In this document: positions 40,145-50,261 of the stretch, piece after piece
Position numbering within the stretch: the first letter of the stretch is position 1
How the letters are laid out: every line of letters starts with the position of its first letter
Origin: Betaproteobacteria bacterium
GTDB taxonomy: Bacteria; Pseudomonadota; Gammaproteobacteria; Burkholderiales; Casimicrobiaceae
Assembly (NCBI GenBank): GCA_013298145.1
Contig: JAAFJO010000010.1
Location: forward strand, 1-64,000
Length of the DNA stretch: 64,000 nt
Direction of reading: 5' to 3'
Notes under the pieces: generated by a model
What the model saw: only the letters and a program-made list of their open reading frames with translations
The model's database searches: none
Told to the model about the DNA's origin: nothing
Translations under genes and position numbers: made by a program

Positions 40145-43100
40145 ATGGACATCTCTCGCTTCTTCATTGATCGACCGCGATTCGCGGCGGTGCTCTCGAT
40201 CTTCATCTTCTTGCTCGGCGCCCTGGCTATTTTTCGTCTCCCGGTGTCTGAATACCCTGAAGTAGCGCCACCACAAATCGTCGTGCGTGCGCAGTTTCCT
40301 GGCGCGAATCCAAGAGTGATTTCTGAGACCGTCGCCACGCCGCTCGAAGAGCAAATTAACGGCATTGAAAATCTTCTGTATTTCGATTCGCAAGGCACGG
40401 CTGATGGCGCGATGACGCTGACCGTTACCTTCAAGATTGGCACCGATCCTGAGGCCGCTGAAACCGCCGTTCAAAATCGCATCAATCGCGCGTTGCCACG
40501 CTTGCCAGAGATTGTTCGTCAGATCGGGGTGACCACCGAAAAGTCGAGCCCCAATCTCACCATGGTGGTGCATTTGGTGAGCCCGAACAACAGCCGCGAT
40601 GCGCTGTATCTGCGCAACTATGGTCAGCTCAATATTCGTGACGAACTGTTGCGCATCCCCGGCGCAGGTTCTGTATTGATGTTCGGCGCGGGTGACTATG
40701 CCATGCGGATCTGGCTAGATCCGTCAAAGCTCTCGGCACGCAACATTGCAGCCAGTGAAGTGATCGCGGCGATTCGTGAGCAGAACGCGCAGGTTGCCGC
40801 CGGTGTCGTAGGCGCGCCGCCCGCGCCGCGAGGCACCGACTTTCAGCTTTCAATCAATACGCAAGGCAGACTCACCACGGAGGAAGAGTTCGCAAACATC
40901 ATCGTGCGTACCGATCCGTCGACCGGTGCATTTCTGCGTCTGCGAGATCTGGGTCGCGTTGAGCTGAGTGGAAACACTTATGCGCTTCGAAGTCTGCTCA
41001 ACAACAAAGAAGCAGCGGCAATCGCAATCTTCCAGGCCCCACAATCCAACGCGCTTAGGCTTTCCGAGAATGTTCGTGAAGCGATGGAGCGGCTCAAGCC
41101 CAGCTTCCCGCAAGGTGTGAGCTACAGCATCGTCTACGATCCAACGCGCTTCGTTCAGACCTCAATCAACAAAGTCATCGTTACTTTGTTTGAAGCGATC
41201 CTGCTCGTGGTGCTCGTCGTCATCGTGTTTCTCCAAACATGGCGGGCTTCGATCATTCCCTTGCTCGCGGTCCCAGTGTCGATTGTTGGAACCTTCGCGT
41301 TTTTGAGTTTGCTTGGCTATTCGATCAATACGCTGACGCTCTTCGGTCTGGTGCTTGCCATCGGTATTGTGGTGGACGATGCGATTGTCGTTGTCGAGAA
41401 TGTAGAGCGAAATATTGAGAGCGGACTCTCACCGCACGACGCGACAGTCCGCGCGATGCGAGAGGTATCGGGGCCGATCATCGCCATCGCGCTCGTGCTC
41501 TGCGCTGTATTCGTTCCGCTTGCGTTTGTGCCTGGACTGACAGGCCAGTTCTACAAGCAATTCGCGGTGACGATTGCGATTTCCACGGTGATTTCCGCGT
41601 TTAACTCGCTCACGCTGTCGCCCGCGTTATCTGCGATTCTTCTGCGGCCGCATGATGCGCCGAAAGATCGACTCACGAAAATCATCGACAGCGTTTTTGG
41701 CAGATTCTTTCGCTGGTTTGATCGCATGTTCCGTCGAAGCTCGGAAGCGTACGGACGACGCGTTGGCGGCGTGATTCGGCACAAGTCAATGTCGATGTTG
41801 GTGTATGCGGTTCTGCTGGCAGCTACCGCGTTCTTGTTTACTCGGGTGCCTGCAGGCTTCGTGCCTGCGCCCGACAAACAATACTTGATTGGCATCGCTC
41901 AGTTGCCTGCAGGCGCGTCGCTCGATCGTACCGATGCCGTGATTAGAGAGATGAGCGATATCGCGCTTAAAGTGCCAGGCATTGTTGATTCGGTGGCATT
42001 CCCCGGTCTCTCGATTGCGGGATTCTCCGCGGCGCCCAATGAGGGCATCGTGTTCTTTGGGCTTGAAGATTTCGAAAAGCGCACCACGCCCGACAAATCG
42101 AAACTCGCGATCCTCGGCGCGGTGAATGGCGCAATCCAGCAAATCCAAGGGGCTCGCATGTTTGTGGTGCCGCCGCCCGCCGTTGACGGCCTGGGCAATG
42201 CGGGTGGATTCAAGCTGCAAGTTCAGGATCGTGCGGGGCTTGGCGAACAAGCGCTTTTCGGTGCAGCTTGGGGGGCGCTCGGTCAGATTTACGGCAACCC
42301 GAAGTCATCTGTTGGAACGCCCTTTTCAACCTACGACATCAATGTCCCGCAATTGTTCGCGAACGTTGATCGAACACGCGCGAAACAAATGGGCGTGCCG
42401 CTCAATGAAATCTACGACACGATGCAGGTTTATCTAGGCTCGCTCTACGTGAACGATTTCACGCGATTTGGGAAAACTTACCAAGTGATCGTGCAAGCAG
42501 ATGCGCCATATCGGGCCGACGCTGATGCGATCACAAAGCTTAAAGCGCGTAACTCACGCGGCGAAATGGTGCCACTGGGCTCTGTCATGAAGGTCGAGCC
42601 AACCTTCGGGCCAACTCGGGTGACGCGCTACAACGGCTACCCGTCTGCTGACATTAACGGTGCGCCGAATCCAGGCTTTTCTTCCGGGCAGGCAGAGGCG
42701 GAAATCGAGAGCATTCTGCAACGCTCCTTGCCGCTGGGCATGAGTTATCAATGGACTGAGCTTTCGTATCAAGATCGTTTGACCCGCTCGATCACGCTGC
42801 CAGGTACCGGCATCCAAATGCCAATCCTGCTCGCCGTGTTGCTTATCTCGGTCGTGCTTGTGATCCTCGTGCTTGCCGCTCAGTACGAGAGCTGGAGCTT
42901 GCCACTCGCGATCATTTTGATCGTGCCGATGTGTATCTTGTCAGCGCTTTTTGGCGTGTGGCTATCGAGTTTTCCGCCGTTCATGCAGCCGGGTGATCTC
43001 AACATATTCACTCAGGTTGCGTTGGTCGTGTTGGTCGGTCTCGCCTGTAAAAACGCGATCCTGATTGTTGAATTTGCTAAAGAGCTCCAAGAGCGTGGCG

Positions 43101-43402
43101 AAGCGCTTCACGATGCCGTGATTCATGCCTGTCGGATGCGCTTGCGCCCGATCCTTATGACGTCGATTGCGTTTTGCGCGGGCGTGATTCCGCTTATTGT
43201 CGGGAGCAGTGCAGGGTCTGAAATGCGTCGGGCGATGGGCATCGCGGTGTTTAGCGGCATGGTGGGTGTGACCGTGTTTGGTATTTTTCTCACGCCAGTG
43301 TTTTACGTCTTGCTGCGTGCTCGCCGAGAGAAACGACGAGCCGCACTCAATGCGCCGGTGAACGCAGCCGCCAACCCCGCGAAGGAGGCTGGTCATGATT
43401 AA
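40145..43402 (+). CDS. RND multidrug efflux permease (HAE1, MexF/OqxB-like)
   Basis: A 1085-residue proton-driven pump with 12 membrane helices and two large periplasmic loops. It starts FFIDRPRFAAVLSIFIFLLGALAIFRLPVSEYPEVAPP. The proton-relay helix contains GIVVDDAIVVVENVERN (paired Asp), and the second half repeats the pattern with LACKNAILIVEFAKE. The length exceeds AcrB by about 35 residues, including a charged C-terminal tail. It overlaps the outer-membrane gene by 8 bp. The drug range cannot be read from sequence. No TetR, LysR or MarR regulator is adjacent. Confidence 0.93.
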   Translation: MDISRFFIDRPRFAAVLSIFIFLLGALAIFRLPVSEYPEVAPPQIVVRAQFPGANPRVISETVATPLEEQINGIENLLYFDSQGTADGAMTLTVTFKIGTDPEAAETAVQNRINRALPRLPEIVRQIGVTTEKSSPNLTMVVHLVSPNNSRDALYLRNYGQLNIRDELLRIPGAGSVLMFGAGDYAMRIWLDPSKLSARNIAASEVIAAIREQNAQVAAGVVGAPPAPRGTDFQLSINTQGRLTTEEEFANIIVRTDPSTGAFLRLRDLGRVELSGNTYALRSLLNNKEAAAIAIFQAPQSNALRLSENVREAMERLKPSFPQGVSYSIVYDPTRFVQTSINKVIVTLFEAILLVVLVVIVFLQTWRASIIPLLAVPVSIVGTFAFLSLLGYSINTLTLFGLVLAIGIVVDDAIVVVENVERNIESGLSPHDATVRAMREVSGPIIAIALVLCAVFVPLAFVPGLTGQFYKQFAVTIAISTVISAFNSLTLSPALSAILLRPHDAPKDRLTKIIDSVFGRFFRWFDRMFRRSSEAYGRRVGGVIRHKSMSMLVYAVLLAATAFLFTRVPAGFVPAPDKQYLIGIAQLPAGASLDRTDAVIREMSDIALKVPGIVDSVAFPGLSIAGFSAAPNEGIVFFGLEDFEKRTTPDKSKLAILGAVNGAIQQIQGARMFVVPPPAVDGLGNAGGFKLQVQDRAGLGEQALFGAAWGALGQIYGNPKSSVGTPFSTYDINVPQLFANVDRTRAKQMGVPLNEIYDTMQVYLGSLYVNDFTRFGKTYQVIVQADAPYRADADAITKLKARNSRGEMVPLGSVMKVEPTFGPTRVTRYNGYPSADINGAPNPGFSSGQAEAEIESILQRSLPLGMSYQWTELSYQDRLTRSITLPGTGIQMPILLAVLLISVVLVILVLAAQYESWSLPLAIILIVPMCILSALFGVWLSSFPPFMQPGDLNIFTQVALVVLVGLACKNAILIVEFAKELQERGEALHDAVIHACRMRLRPILMTSIAFCAGVIPLIVGSSAGSEMRRAMGIAVFSGMVGVTVFGIFLTPVFYVLLRARREKRRAALNAPVNAAANPAKEAGHD

Positions 43403-44801
43403 GGCTGTATGCGCCCTAGTTGCCATCGGCACGCTCGCAGGATGTGCCTCCGTCGGCCCCACCTACACGCCACCCAACGCCGCGCCGCCCTCGACATTCA
43501 TCAATGCCGTGGGCCAGACCCAGGAGCCCGCGAGCGAATTCTGGAAAGCGTTCAATGATCCGACGCTAAACCGATTGGTCGATCAAGCGATGTCAGCCAA
43601 TCTTGATCTGCGCGTCGCGCTTGCGAATCTGCGCGAGGCGCGCGCTAACCGCGAAGCGATTGATGCAGCGGCTTTGCCGGGGATCGGCGCATCCGCGTCT
43701 GCCGCCCGAAGCGTGAATCCGCAGACCCAAGCGGCGGGGTCGCGCAGCGCGCGCACCGGCAATAGTCTTAACTCTGGAATCGATGCCAATTGGGAGGTTA
43801 ATTTTTTTGGTCGCGTTGATCGCGCTCGAGACGAAGCGGGCGCGTTTGTCGACGCAGCCGAAGCCGGAGTCCACGCTGCGCAAGTGATCGTAACTGGTGA
43901 ACTTGCTTGTAATTATTTCGAGCTTCGCGGTCTACAGAGTGAGCTCTCGCTCTTGCGCCGAACGCTCGATAATCAAGCGGAAACCGTGAAACTGGTTGAA
44001 TCGCGGTTGACCGCCGGGCGGGGCACGGAATTCGATGCGTCACGCGCACGCGCGCTGCTCGCCAACGTGCGGGCCGCTGTGCCGCCGCTTGAAGCATCGA
44101 TTGCACGAACCGCGTATCGAATGGCTGTGCTCACTGGGCAAGCACCGCACGCCGTGGGCTATTTGACCAATGAACCTGCGCCGCTGCCTGCGTTGGGCCC
44201 CATCGCGGCGATCGGCACGCCGCAAACGCTGCTGCGTCGTCGCCCCGACATCAAGCTCGCCGAGCGGCAGCTCGCGGCCGCCGTCGCGCGTGTTGGGTTA
44301 ACGCACACCGATCTTTTCCCGAAAGTGAATATCAACGGCTTGCTTGGACTCAACGCGGCGACCGTGAGCGGGCTGGTTGAGGGGGCTGCATTTCGTTACA
44401 GCCTGGGCGCATCCATCGTCTACAACTTGTTTGATTTCGGCCTCGTGAAGAAGCGCATTGAAGCCGCTGATGCACGATCAGCGGCTGCCCTCGCAACCTA
44501 CGAGCGCACCGTGCTCGTTGCGCTCGAAGAAACCGAGTCAGCGCTCATTCACTACACGCGCACTGCGCAACAGACAGAGCAGTTAGCGCTCGCCTTGCGG
44601 CATTCCGAGCAAGCGGCATCGCTCGCGCGTGCTCGGTTTGATGCGGGCGTTTCGGATTTCCTCGCGGTCCTTGATGCGGATCGACAAGTGCTGGCCGATC
44701 GAAGCAATCTGGCGCAGGCACAGACCGCAAGCGCGACCTCGCTCGTGGGTGTCTACAAAGCGTTGGGCGGCGGCTGGATCGCCTCGGCATCGACGCGTTA
44801 G
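43395..44801 (+). CDS. Outer-membrane efflux channel lipoprotein (NodT/OprM family)
   Basis: A 468-residue lipoprotein (signal ending AIGTLAGC) with the double TolC-type repeat. It shows FWKAFNDPTLNRLVDQAM near residue 50, LVESRLTAGRGTEFDASRARA, and a second half with RRRPDIKLAERQLAAAVARVG. The ending RARFDAGVSDFLAVLDADRQVL is the classic NodT motif. It completes the three-part efflux system, and its ATG overlaps the permease end by 8 bp. The family is recognised; the specific pump type is not. Confidence 0.92.
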   Translation: MIKAVCALVAIGTLAGCASVGPTYTPPNAAPPSTFINAVGQTQEPASEFWKAFNDPTLNRLVDQAMSANLDLRVALANLREARANREAIDAAALPGIGASASAARSVNPQTQAAGSRSARTGNSLNSGIDANWEVNFFGRVDRARDEAGAFVDAAEAGVHAAQVIVTGELACNYFELRGLQSELSLLRRTLDNQAETVKLVESRLTAGRGTEFDASRARALLANVRAAVPPLEASIARTAYRMAVLTGQAPHAVGYLTNEPAPLPALGPIAAIGTPQTLLRRRPDIKLAERQLAAAVARVGLTHTDLFPKVNINGLLGLNAATVSGLVEGAAFRYSLGASIVYNLFDFGLVKKRIEAADARSAAALATYERTVLVALEETESALIHYTRTAQQTEQLALALRHSEQAASLARARFDAGVSDFLAVLDADRQVLADRSNLAQAQTASATSLVGVYKALGGGWIASASTR

Positions 44802-45030
44802 CGGGCAATCGCGGGGCGTGGGCCGTATGCGTGTCTTGTCGGGATGCATATTGGGTGCGCGCATCTGAAAAGGCGGCGCGCACGCTCAACGGCAACACGA
44901 AGGCTGTTAAGCATTTGTCGCGAAACCCATACTATATTGGGGCTAGCGGTGTTTCTACAACGGTATCGATGTGTAGGTAAGTTTGCCGTTTGTCCCAATG
45001 TTTCTTGGGGAAGCTGTGCATTTTTACCAA

Positions 45031-46170
45031 TCAACTTGCCGACGTTGATTCGAGGCTCGACCCCATCTTCGCGCGATACCACTCGTGAAAATGCTGCATG
45101 CCGTCTTCCATCGGCGATTGGTACGGGCCAACTTCTACCTTGCCCTGCTCGAACAAAGCGCGGCGGCCTGCGTCCATCCGAACTGCGATCTCATCGTCTT
45201 CGACGCAAGTTTCCATGTAGGCCGCTTGCTGCGCTTCGATGAATTCCGGCTCAAAGAGCGCCACTTCTTCCGCGTAGTAGAACTCGACGACGTTACGCGT
45301 CTTGGTTGGCGTCACCGGCCAAAGCGAGGAGACGACCAAGGTATGCGGATACCACTCCACCGTGATGTTCGGGTAATACGTGAGCCAAATCGCGCCGTGT
45401 GGAGGCGCAACGCCTTCGCGGAACTTCATCACGGCGTCGTGCCAGCGCTTGTAAACGGGCGAACCCGGCCGATCAAAGCCTCGTGAGAGCCCCACGGTTT
45501 GCACGGAGAATTCTTTGCCGAATTCCCACGCCAGATCGTCGCAGGTGACGAAATTGCCGAGCCCCGGATGAAACGGGCCGACGTGGTAATCCTCGAGATA
45601 AACCTCAACGAAGGTTTTCCAGTTGTAATCGCATTCATGCACGACGGCTTTGTTAAACACGTAGCCATCGAAATCGAGCGCGCCTCGCGTTTGCGCCGTG
45701 AGCGATGCCAGATCAACGATCGGATCATTCACACCATCGAACAACATGCCGTTCCATGTTTTTAGCCCACGGTTTTCAAGCGAGAGCGCCGGGTTGCACG
45801 GAAAGTGTGGTGCGCCGATCAAATCGCCTTCCGCCGAATACGTCCAGCGATGTAGCGGGCAGACGACATTGCCGCCGTTGGCTTTGAGCGAACCGCGCCC
45901 GTCGAGCATGAGCGCTTGGCGGTGACGGCAGACGTTAGAAATCAAATTCACGCCGCGTTCGCCACGCGTAAGCGCTTTCGCGTTTTTCAGCGTTTCGAGC
46001 GCCACGAAATCGCCCACATTGGGCACCATCAATTCATGGCCGACGTAGCCCGGGCCGCGCTTGAACAAAAGCTCACGCTCACGAGCGAGCAGCGCTTCGT
46101 CAAAATACGCGGCGGGAACAAGTTGTGAAACCGGTGCAGACAATTCTGCAGCCGTGAATAGACGCGTCAT
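45031..46170 (-). CDS. Rieske-type aromatic ring-hydroxylating oxygenase, large subunit
   Basis: A 379-residue protein. The N-terminal Rieske [2Fe-2S] centre has CRHR near residue 82 and CPLHRW near 104. The catalytic domain has the non-haem iron site in EDYHVGPFHPGL (two His) and a later Asp in VEDDEIAVR. The start ATG 46170 (MTRLFTAAEL) was chosen over one 24 codons earlier. No ferredoxin, reductase or small subunit gene is adjacent, so electron partners must lie elsewhere. The substrate is unknown; choline monooxygenase-like and phenylpropionate dioxygenase-like relatives exist. Confidence 0.87.
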   Translation of the reverse strand: MTRLFTAAELSAPVSQLVPAAYFDEALLARERELLFKRGPGYVGHELMVPNVGDFVALETLKNAKALTRGERGVNLISNVCRHRQALMLDGRGSLKANGGNVVCPLHRWTYSAEGDLIGAPHFPCNPALSLENRGLKTWNGMLFDGVNDPIVDLASLTAQTRGALDFDGYVFNKAVVHECDYNWKTFVEVYLEDYHVGPFHPGLGNFVTCDDLAWEFGKEFSVQTVGLSRGFDRPGSPVYKRWHDAVMKFREGVAPPHGAIWLTYYPNITVEWYPHTLVVSSLWPVTPTKTRNVVEFYYAEEVALFEPEFIEAQQAAYMETCVEDDEIAVRMDAGRRALFEQGKVEVGPYQSPMEDGMQHFHEWYRAKMGSSLESTSAS

Positions 46171-46672
46171 GGCGACCACCCTTTTACGGAACAGAGGTGG
46201 GCTCGCGAGAGCCCGGATTAACCCAACACAATCGAGGTGCAATTACGGGTTGCACCCAACCGTTGCTAAGTCAACCTCTGCCCGTGGCTCGCGCCGGGTT
46301 AAGTACTGTCTTGCACGTACACGCACTGCAAGAATGTGCGCGCACTGCAAAAGGTCCGGAACCGGGCGCCGCTGGCGGGAGGCCGCGTCGTCAAACAGCT
46401 TAAATTATCCCACGAGTCGAACGGTTCCCTTGGAGGGGCACAAACCATCGGCTCAGCTGCAAGATATAGAAAAGAACGCGACAAGAAAACGCCGATATCG
46501 AGTGAACGCTCTCCATCGACGCTAAGCGCATCGAAAATGGGGCTTCCTTCACGCGCTTACGTCTCGGTTAATTGGATCAAAAAGGCGGCCCGCGTCCGCC
46601 GCAACGAGATTAGGCGAGGCGCTCGATTCGAAGTTCACGCTTACTTCACGCGGCTCGACTACGATTCGACGC
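46171..46672. other. 502-bp gap upstream of the Rieske gene
   Basis: It holds the promoters for the leftward Rieske gene and the rightward unknown gene. Open frames across it have no recognisable protein character. A weak inverted sequence (GGTTGCACCC and neighbours around 46238-46262) was seen but not assigned. Confidence 0.5.
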
Positions 46673-47179
46673 ATGAACAATGCGTTTCGTTTGAACTTGT
46701 TGCAAGTTATAGCGATTTCGGCCAAAGCTAGTATTTATATAGGCTCCGCCGCAATTATGCTATTTATCAACATAGCTGATTCAAAGCCGTCTCTTCCCGA
46801 AGGAATGTACCGTGTAGACTGGAATCGGCATGTCAGTGAGCTCTGTGTCGATCACTACACGAACGACGATTGGAGCGCTAAGGATTGGCAGGGTGTGCTC
46901 GCGGCGCAAGGCCCCATTTGCTCGCTTCACGACGTGCGAGAGACGAAGACTGAGCTGAGCTGGGTCGGCAAATGCAATCAGCCATGGGTGGGCCGCGTAA
47001 TCGACGTAGAGCACCGGGTGCAAGCAAGGATGAACCGCGATGGAAGTTTTGAGATTTCGACCGAACTGTCAGGTGGGCTGAAGGCTTCCATTCCGATTCG
47101 CGGCACTCCGATCAAAGGCGCAAATGGCAAACCCAAGCCTTGCGAGCCTGGTGCGAAGCTGTTTCGCCCGTGGAATTAG
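46673..47179 (+). CDS. Unknown exported protein, weakly DUF3617-like
   Basis: A 168-residue protein with a hydrophobic N-terminal stretch (residues about 15-33, IAISAKASIYIGSAAIMLF) that may be a signal or anchor. The mature part opens LPEGMYRVDW and has four cysteines in a spaced pattern (ELCVDH, PICSLH, GKCNQP, KPCEPG) that recalls DUF3617 proteins. No function is known. It is 100 bp before xseB and in the same direction. Confidence is moderate that it is a real gene, because frame use looks coding. Confidence 0.55.
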   Translation: MNNAFRLNLLQVIAISAKASIYIGSAAIMLFINIADSKPSLPEGMYRVDWNRHVSELCVDHYTNDDWSAKDWQGVLAAQGPICSLHDVRETKTELSWVGKCNQPWVGRVIDVEHRVQARMNRDGSFEISTELSGGLKASIPIRGTPIKGANGKPKPCEPGAKLFRPWN

Positions 47180-47279
47180 CGGCTCAACGCGCCGCGGGCA
47201 CGCGTGACGAAAATCAGCTGGGCGTCGCCGCGCCGAATCAATCCTTAAAATCCCGAACACACCACCTTATTGCCGAAAC

Positions 47280-47528
47280 ATGGCCAAGTCCGCCCCCAAA
47301 ACCTTTGAAGCCGCCCTCGAAGAGCTCGAAAAACTCGTCGATTCGTTAGAAAGTGGCGAGCTTCCTCTCGCGGATTCGCTCGCGGCTTACAAGCGCGGCG
47401 CGGAGCTCCTCAAATATGCGCAGGCCGAGCTCGCGCAGGTGGAACAACAAGTGAAGGTACTCGAAGGCGATGTGCTGAAACCGTTTGTTCTTTCTGGCGC
47501 CAACGGCGCTAACGCCACTGACGAGTAA
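47280..47528 (+). CDS. xseB: Exodeoxyribonuclease VII small subunit
   Basis: An 82-residue XseB with the family core FEAALEELEKLVDSLESGELPLADSLAAYKRG and a short helical C-terminus. It forms ExoVII with XseA, degrading single-stranded DNA. The gene opens the xseB-ispA-dxs operon, 6 bp before the ispA start, as in many proteobacteria. xseA is not in this window. Confidence 0.95.
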   Translation: MAKSAPKTFEAALEELEKLVDSLESGELPLADSLAAYKRGAELLKYAQAELAQVEQQVKVLEGDVLKPFVLSGANGANATDE

Positions 47529-47534
47529 ATTCAC

Positions 47535-48431
47535 GTGAGCGAGATGTCTTTCGATGCGTGGTCGCACGCGCACCGCGCGCGGATCGAGGCGGCCCTGTGC
47601 GCTTTCCTGCCGAGCGATGAACTGAGCTCGGGAGATCTTTGTGCGGCGATGCGCTACAGCGTTTTGGGCGGAGGCAAGCGACTGCGTGCGCTCCTGTCCT
47701 ACGCTGCCGCCGAGGCCATTGATGCCGATGCCGCAATCGCCGACCATGCTGCCGCAGCTGTCGAAATGATCCACGCGTACTCGCTGATCCATGACGATTT
47801 GCCGTGTATGGATAACGACGACATGCGTCGCGGCAAGCCGACCAATCACGTCAAGTTTGGCGAAGCTACGGCGATGCTCGCGGGCGATGCGTTGCAGCCA
47901 CTCGCATTTCGCATTGTGCTGGACGCGGCGCAGAGTGGCGCGAGCGCGAATGGCATCGTTGCAGCAACGCGATTGCTTGCCGATGCATCGGGTGCGTTCG
48001 GCATGGCGGGCGGGCAAGCCATTGATCTTGCCAACGTGGGCAAACCGATGACGCAAGACGCGCTCGAAGAGATGCACGCGCTCAAGACCGGCGCGATGTT
48101 TAAGGCGGCAGTCGTGTTGCCTGCGCTTTTGTGCGAAGCGAGCAATGAGCGCGTCGAATCGCTCGAAGTCTTCGCGCAAAACATCGGTCTCGCGTTTCAG
48201 GTCGTCGATGATGTGCTCGATGCCACCGCCGATAGTGAAACGCTTGGCAAAACAGCGGGTAAAGATGCACAAAACGAGAAACCCACCTTCGTCTCGCTGA
48301 TGGGCATTGACGCAGCGCACACCTATGCGCGGGCGCTCACACGCAACGCGATCGCTGCGCTCGAAAGCGGCGATATGCGCTGTTTGAGACTGATCGAAGT
48401 GGCCTTCGCGATGGCCGACAGAAAATCTTGA
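47535..48431 (+). CDS. ispA: Farnesyl diphosphate synthase
   Basis: A 298-residue polyprenyl synthase that adds two isopentenyl units to make farnesyl diphosphate. The first Asp-rich motif DDLPCMDNDD and second motif DDVLD are present, with GGKRLRALL near the start. It begins at GTG 47535 and ends 3 bp before dxs. Together with Dxs it feeds quinone, undecaprenyl and hopanoid pathways. Confidence 0.95.
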   Translation: MSEMSFDAWSHAHRARIEAALCAFLPSDELSSGDLCAAMRYSVLGGGKRLRALLSYAAAEAIDADAAIADHAAAAVEMIHAYSLIHDDLPCMDNDDMRRGKPTNHVKFGEATAMLAGDALQPLAFRIVLDAAQSGASANGIVAATRLLADASGAFGMAGGQAIDLANVGKPMTQDALEEMHALKTGAMFKAAVVLPALLCEASNERVESLEVFAQNIGLAFQVVDDVLDATADSETLGKTAGKDAQNEKPTFVSLMGIDAAHTYARALTRNAIAALESGDMRCLRLIEVAFAMADRKS

Positions 48432-48434
48432 AAC

Positions 48435-50261
48435 ATGTTGGAACAGATTAATTTCCCATCGCAACTGCGCGAACAGCCGCTCACGAATTTGAAAGCGGTA
48501 TGCGAAGAGCTTCGCACTTATCTGCTCGATTCAGTGGCGAAAACGGGCGGCCACCTTTCCTCAAATCTTGGTGTGGTCGAGCTCACCGTTGCGCTTCACT
48601 ATTGCTACAACACACCGCATGATCGCTTGGTGTGGGATGTCGGTCATCAGTGCTACCCACACAAAATTTTGACAGGTCGGCGTGATCGCATGGCAAGCCT
48701 TCGCCAATGGCAAGGGCTCGCTGGATTTCCAAAGCGCGATGAAAGTGAATACGACACGTTTGGCGTCGCGCATTCGTCCACCAGTATTTCAGCCGCGCTC
48801 GGCATGGCGGTGGCCGCGAAAGCAAAAGGCGAAGATCGGCGCGTCGTCGCCATCATTGGCGATGGCTCGATGAGCGCTGGCATGGCGTTTGAGGCGCTCA
48901 ACAATGCCGGTGCGATGGATGCCAACATGCTGGTGATCCTGAACGACAATGAAATGTCGATCAGTAATCCCGTGGGCGCGCTCAACAAATACCTCTCGCG
49001 CCTGCTCGCAAGCCGTACGTACGGCGCTGTGCGCAGCGCGGGCAAGAGCGTTCTGTCTGCCTTGCCGCCACCCGTGTCGCGATTTGCGCGGCGCTGGGAA
49101 GAGCACATGAAAGGCATGGTTCTTCCGGGCACGATGTGGGAGGAATTTGGCTTTAACTACATCGGCCCGATCGACGGCCACGATGTGGATTTGCTGGTGG
49201 ATACGCTCAACAAAATCAAAGACAAACCCGGGCCGCAGTTTCTTCACGTGCTCACGCGCAAGGGCGCGGGCTACGAGCGTGCGGAGGACGATCCGATCCT
49301 CTATCACGGCGTACCGAAATTCGATCATTCGCAGGGAATCTCGCTGAAAGCCACTAAGCCGACCTATTCAGAAACGTTTGGCAGTTGGCTATGCGACGTC
49401 GCAAAGACCGATCCAACGCTCGTGGCTATCACGCCCGCGATGATCGAAGGCTCCGGCATGCAGCGCTTCGCAAAGGAATATCCTGATCGCTGCTTTGACG
49501 TGGGCATTGCAGAGCAACACAGCGTCACCTTTGCGGCGGGGCTCGCCTGCGAAGGCATGAAGCCCGTCGTTGCGATTTATTCGACCTTCTTGCAGCGCGC
49601 GTACGATCAACTGGTGCACGATGTCGTGTTGCAAAACCTGCCCGTCGTGTTCGCGATTGATCGCGCCGGGCTCGTGGGCGCAGATGGCCCCACGCATGCC
49701 GGTTCGTTCGATGTCGCGTTCATGCGTTGCCTGCCAAACATGACGATCCTCTCAGCAAGTTCAGCCGCAGAAACACGCGCGATGCTCAATTTCGCGCTCG
49801 AAATGAAATCACCTGTCGCGGTGCGCTATCCACGCGGCGCGGCACACGGCGAGCCTGACGCTGCGATCACGCCGATCCAGCTCGGCAAAGGCGAAGTGGT
49901 GCGCAAAGGCGAAAAAATTGCGATGCTCGCTTGGGGCTCGATGCTCCATCCGTCGCTCGTGGTCGCCGAAAAGCTGAACGCAACCGTTGCCAACATGCGC
50001 TTCGCAAAGCCAATCGACGAGGCGCTCATTCGCGAACTCGCGGCAACGCACGACGTATTGGTCACGCTTGAAGAGGCCAGCGTGCAAGGCAGCGCCGGAA
50101 GCGCCGTCGCAGAGTTCTTCGCCGCGAACGCGATCACGACGAAACTGCTCACACTGGGCTTGCCAGACAGTTTCACCGAACAGGGCGACCCCGTAATCAT
50201 GCTCGGATCCGTCGGGTTGGATGTGTCTGGCATCGAAGCCGCAATTCGAAGCATTATCTAG
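48435..50261 (+). CDS. dxs: 1-Deoxy-D-xylulose-5-phosphate synthase
   Basis: A 608-residue thiamine diphosphate enzyme, the first step of the MEP isoprenoid pathway. The N-terminal GHQCYPHKILTGR, the ThDP motif GDGSMSAGMAFEALNNAG with NDNEMSIS, the DVGIAEQHSVTFAAG pyrimidine domain, and a C-terminal transketolase-like domain are all visible. It is a little shorter than E. coli Dxs (620). It is the last gene of xseB-ispA-dxs. Confidence 0.95.
   Translation: MLEQINFPSQLREQPLTNLKAVCEELRTYLLDSVAKTGGHLSSNLGVVELTVALHYCYNTPHDRLVWDVGHQCYPHKILTGRRDRMASLRQWQGLAGFPKRDESEYDTFGVAHSSTSISAALGMAVAAKAKGEDRRVVAIIGDGSMSAGMAFEALNNAGAMDANMLVILNDNEMSISNPVGALNKYLSRLLASRTYGAVRSAGKSVLSALPPPVSRFARRWEEHMKGMVLPGTMWEEFGFNYIGPIDGHDVDLLVDTLNKIKDKPGPQFLHVLTRKGAGYERAEDDPILYHGVPKFDHSQGISLKATKPTYSETFGSWLCDVAKTDPTLVAITPAMIEGSGMQRFAKEYPDRCFDVGIAEQHSVTFAAGLACEGMKPVVAIYSTFLQRAYDQLVHDVVLQNLPVVFAIDRAGLVGADGPTHAGSFDVAFMRCLPNMTILSASSAAETRAMLNFALEMKSPVAVRYPRGAAHGEPDAAITPIQLGKGEVVRKGEKIAMLAWGSMLHPSLVVAEKLNATVANMRFAKPIDEALIRELAATHDVLVTLEEASVQGSAGSAVAEFFAANAITTKLLTLGLPDSFTEQGDPVIMLGSVGLDVSGIEAAIRSII

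Noticed and set aside
46061..46525. 154-codon plus-strand frame over the start of the Rieske gene
   Set aside because: It is a shadow of the Rieske gene's first codons and its promoter region.
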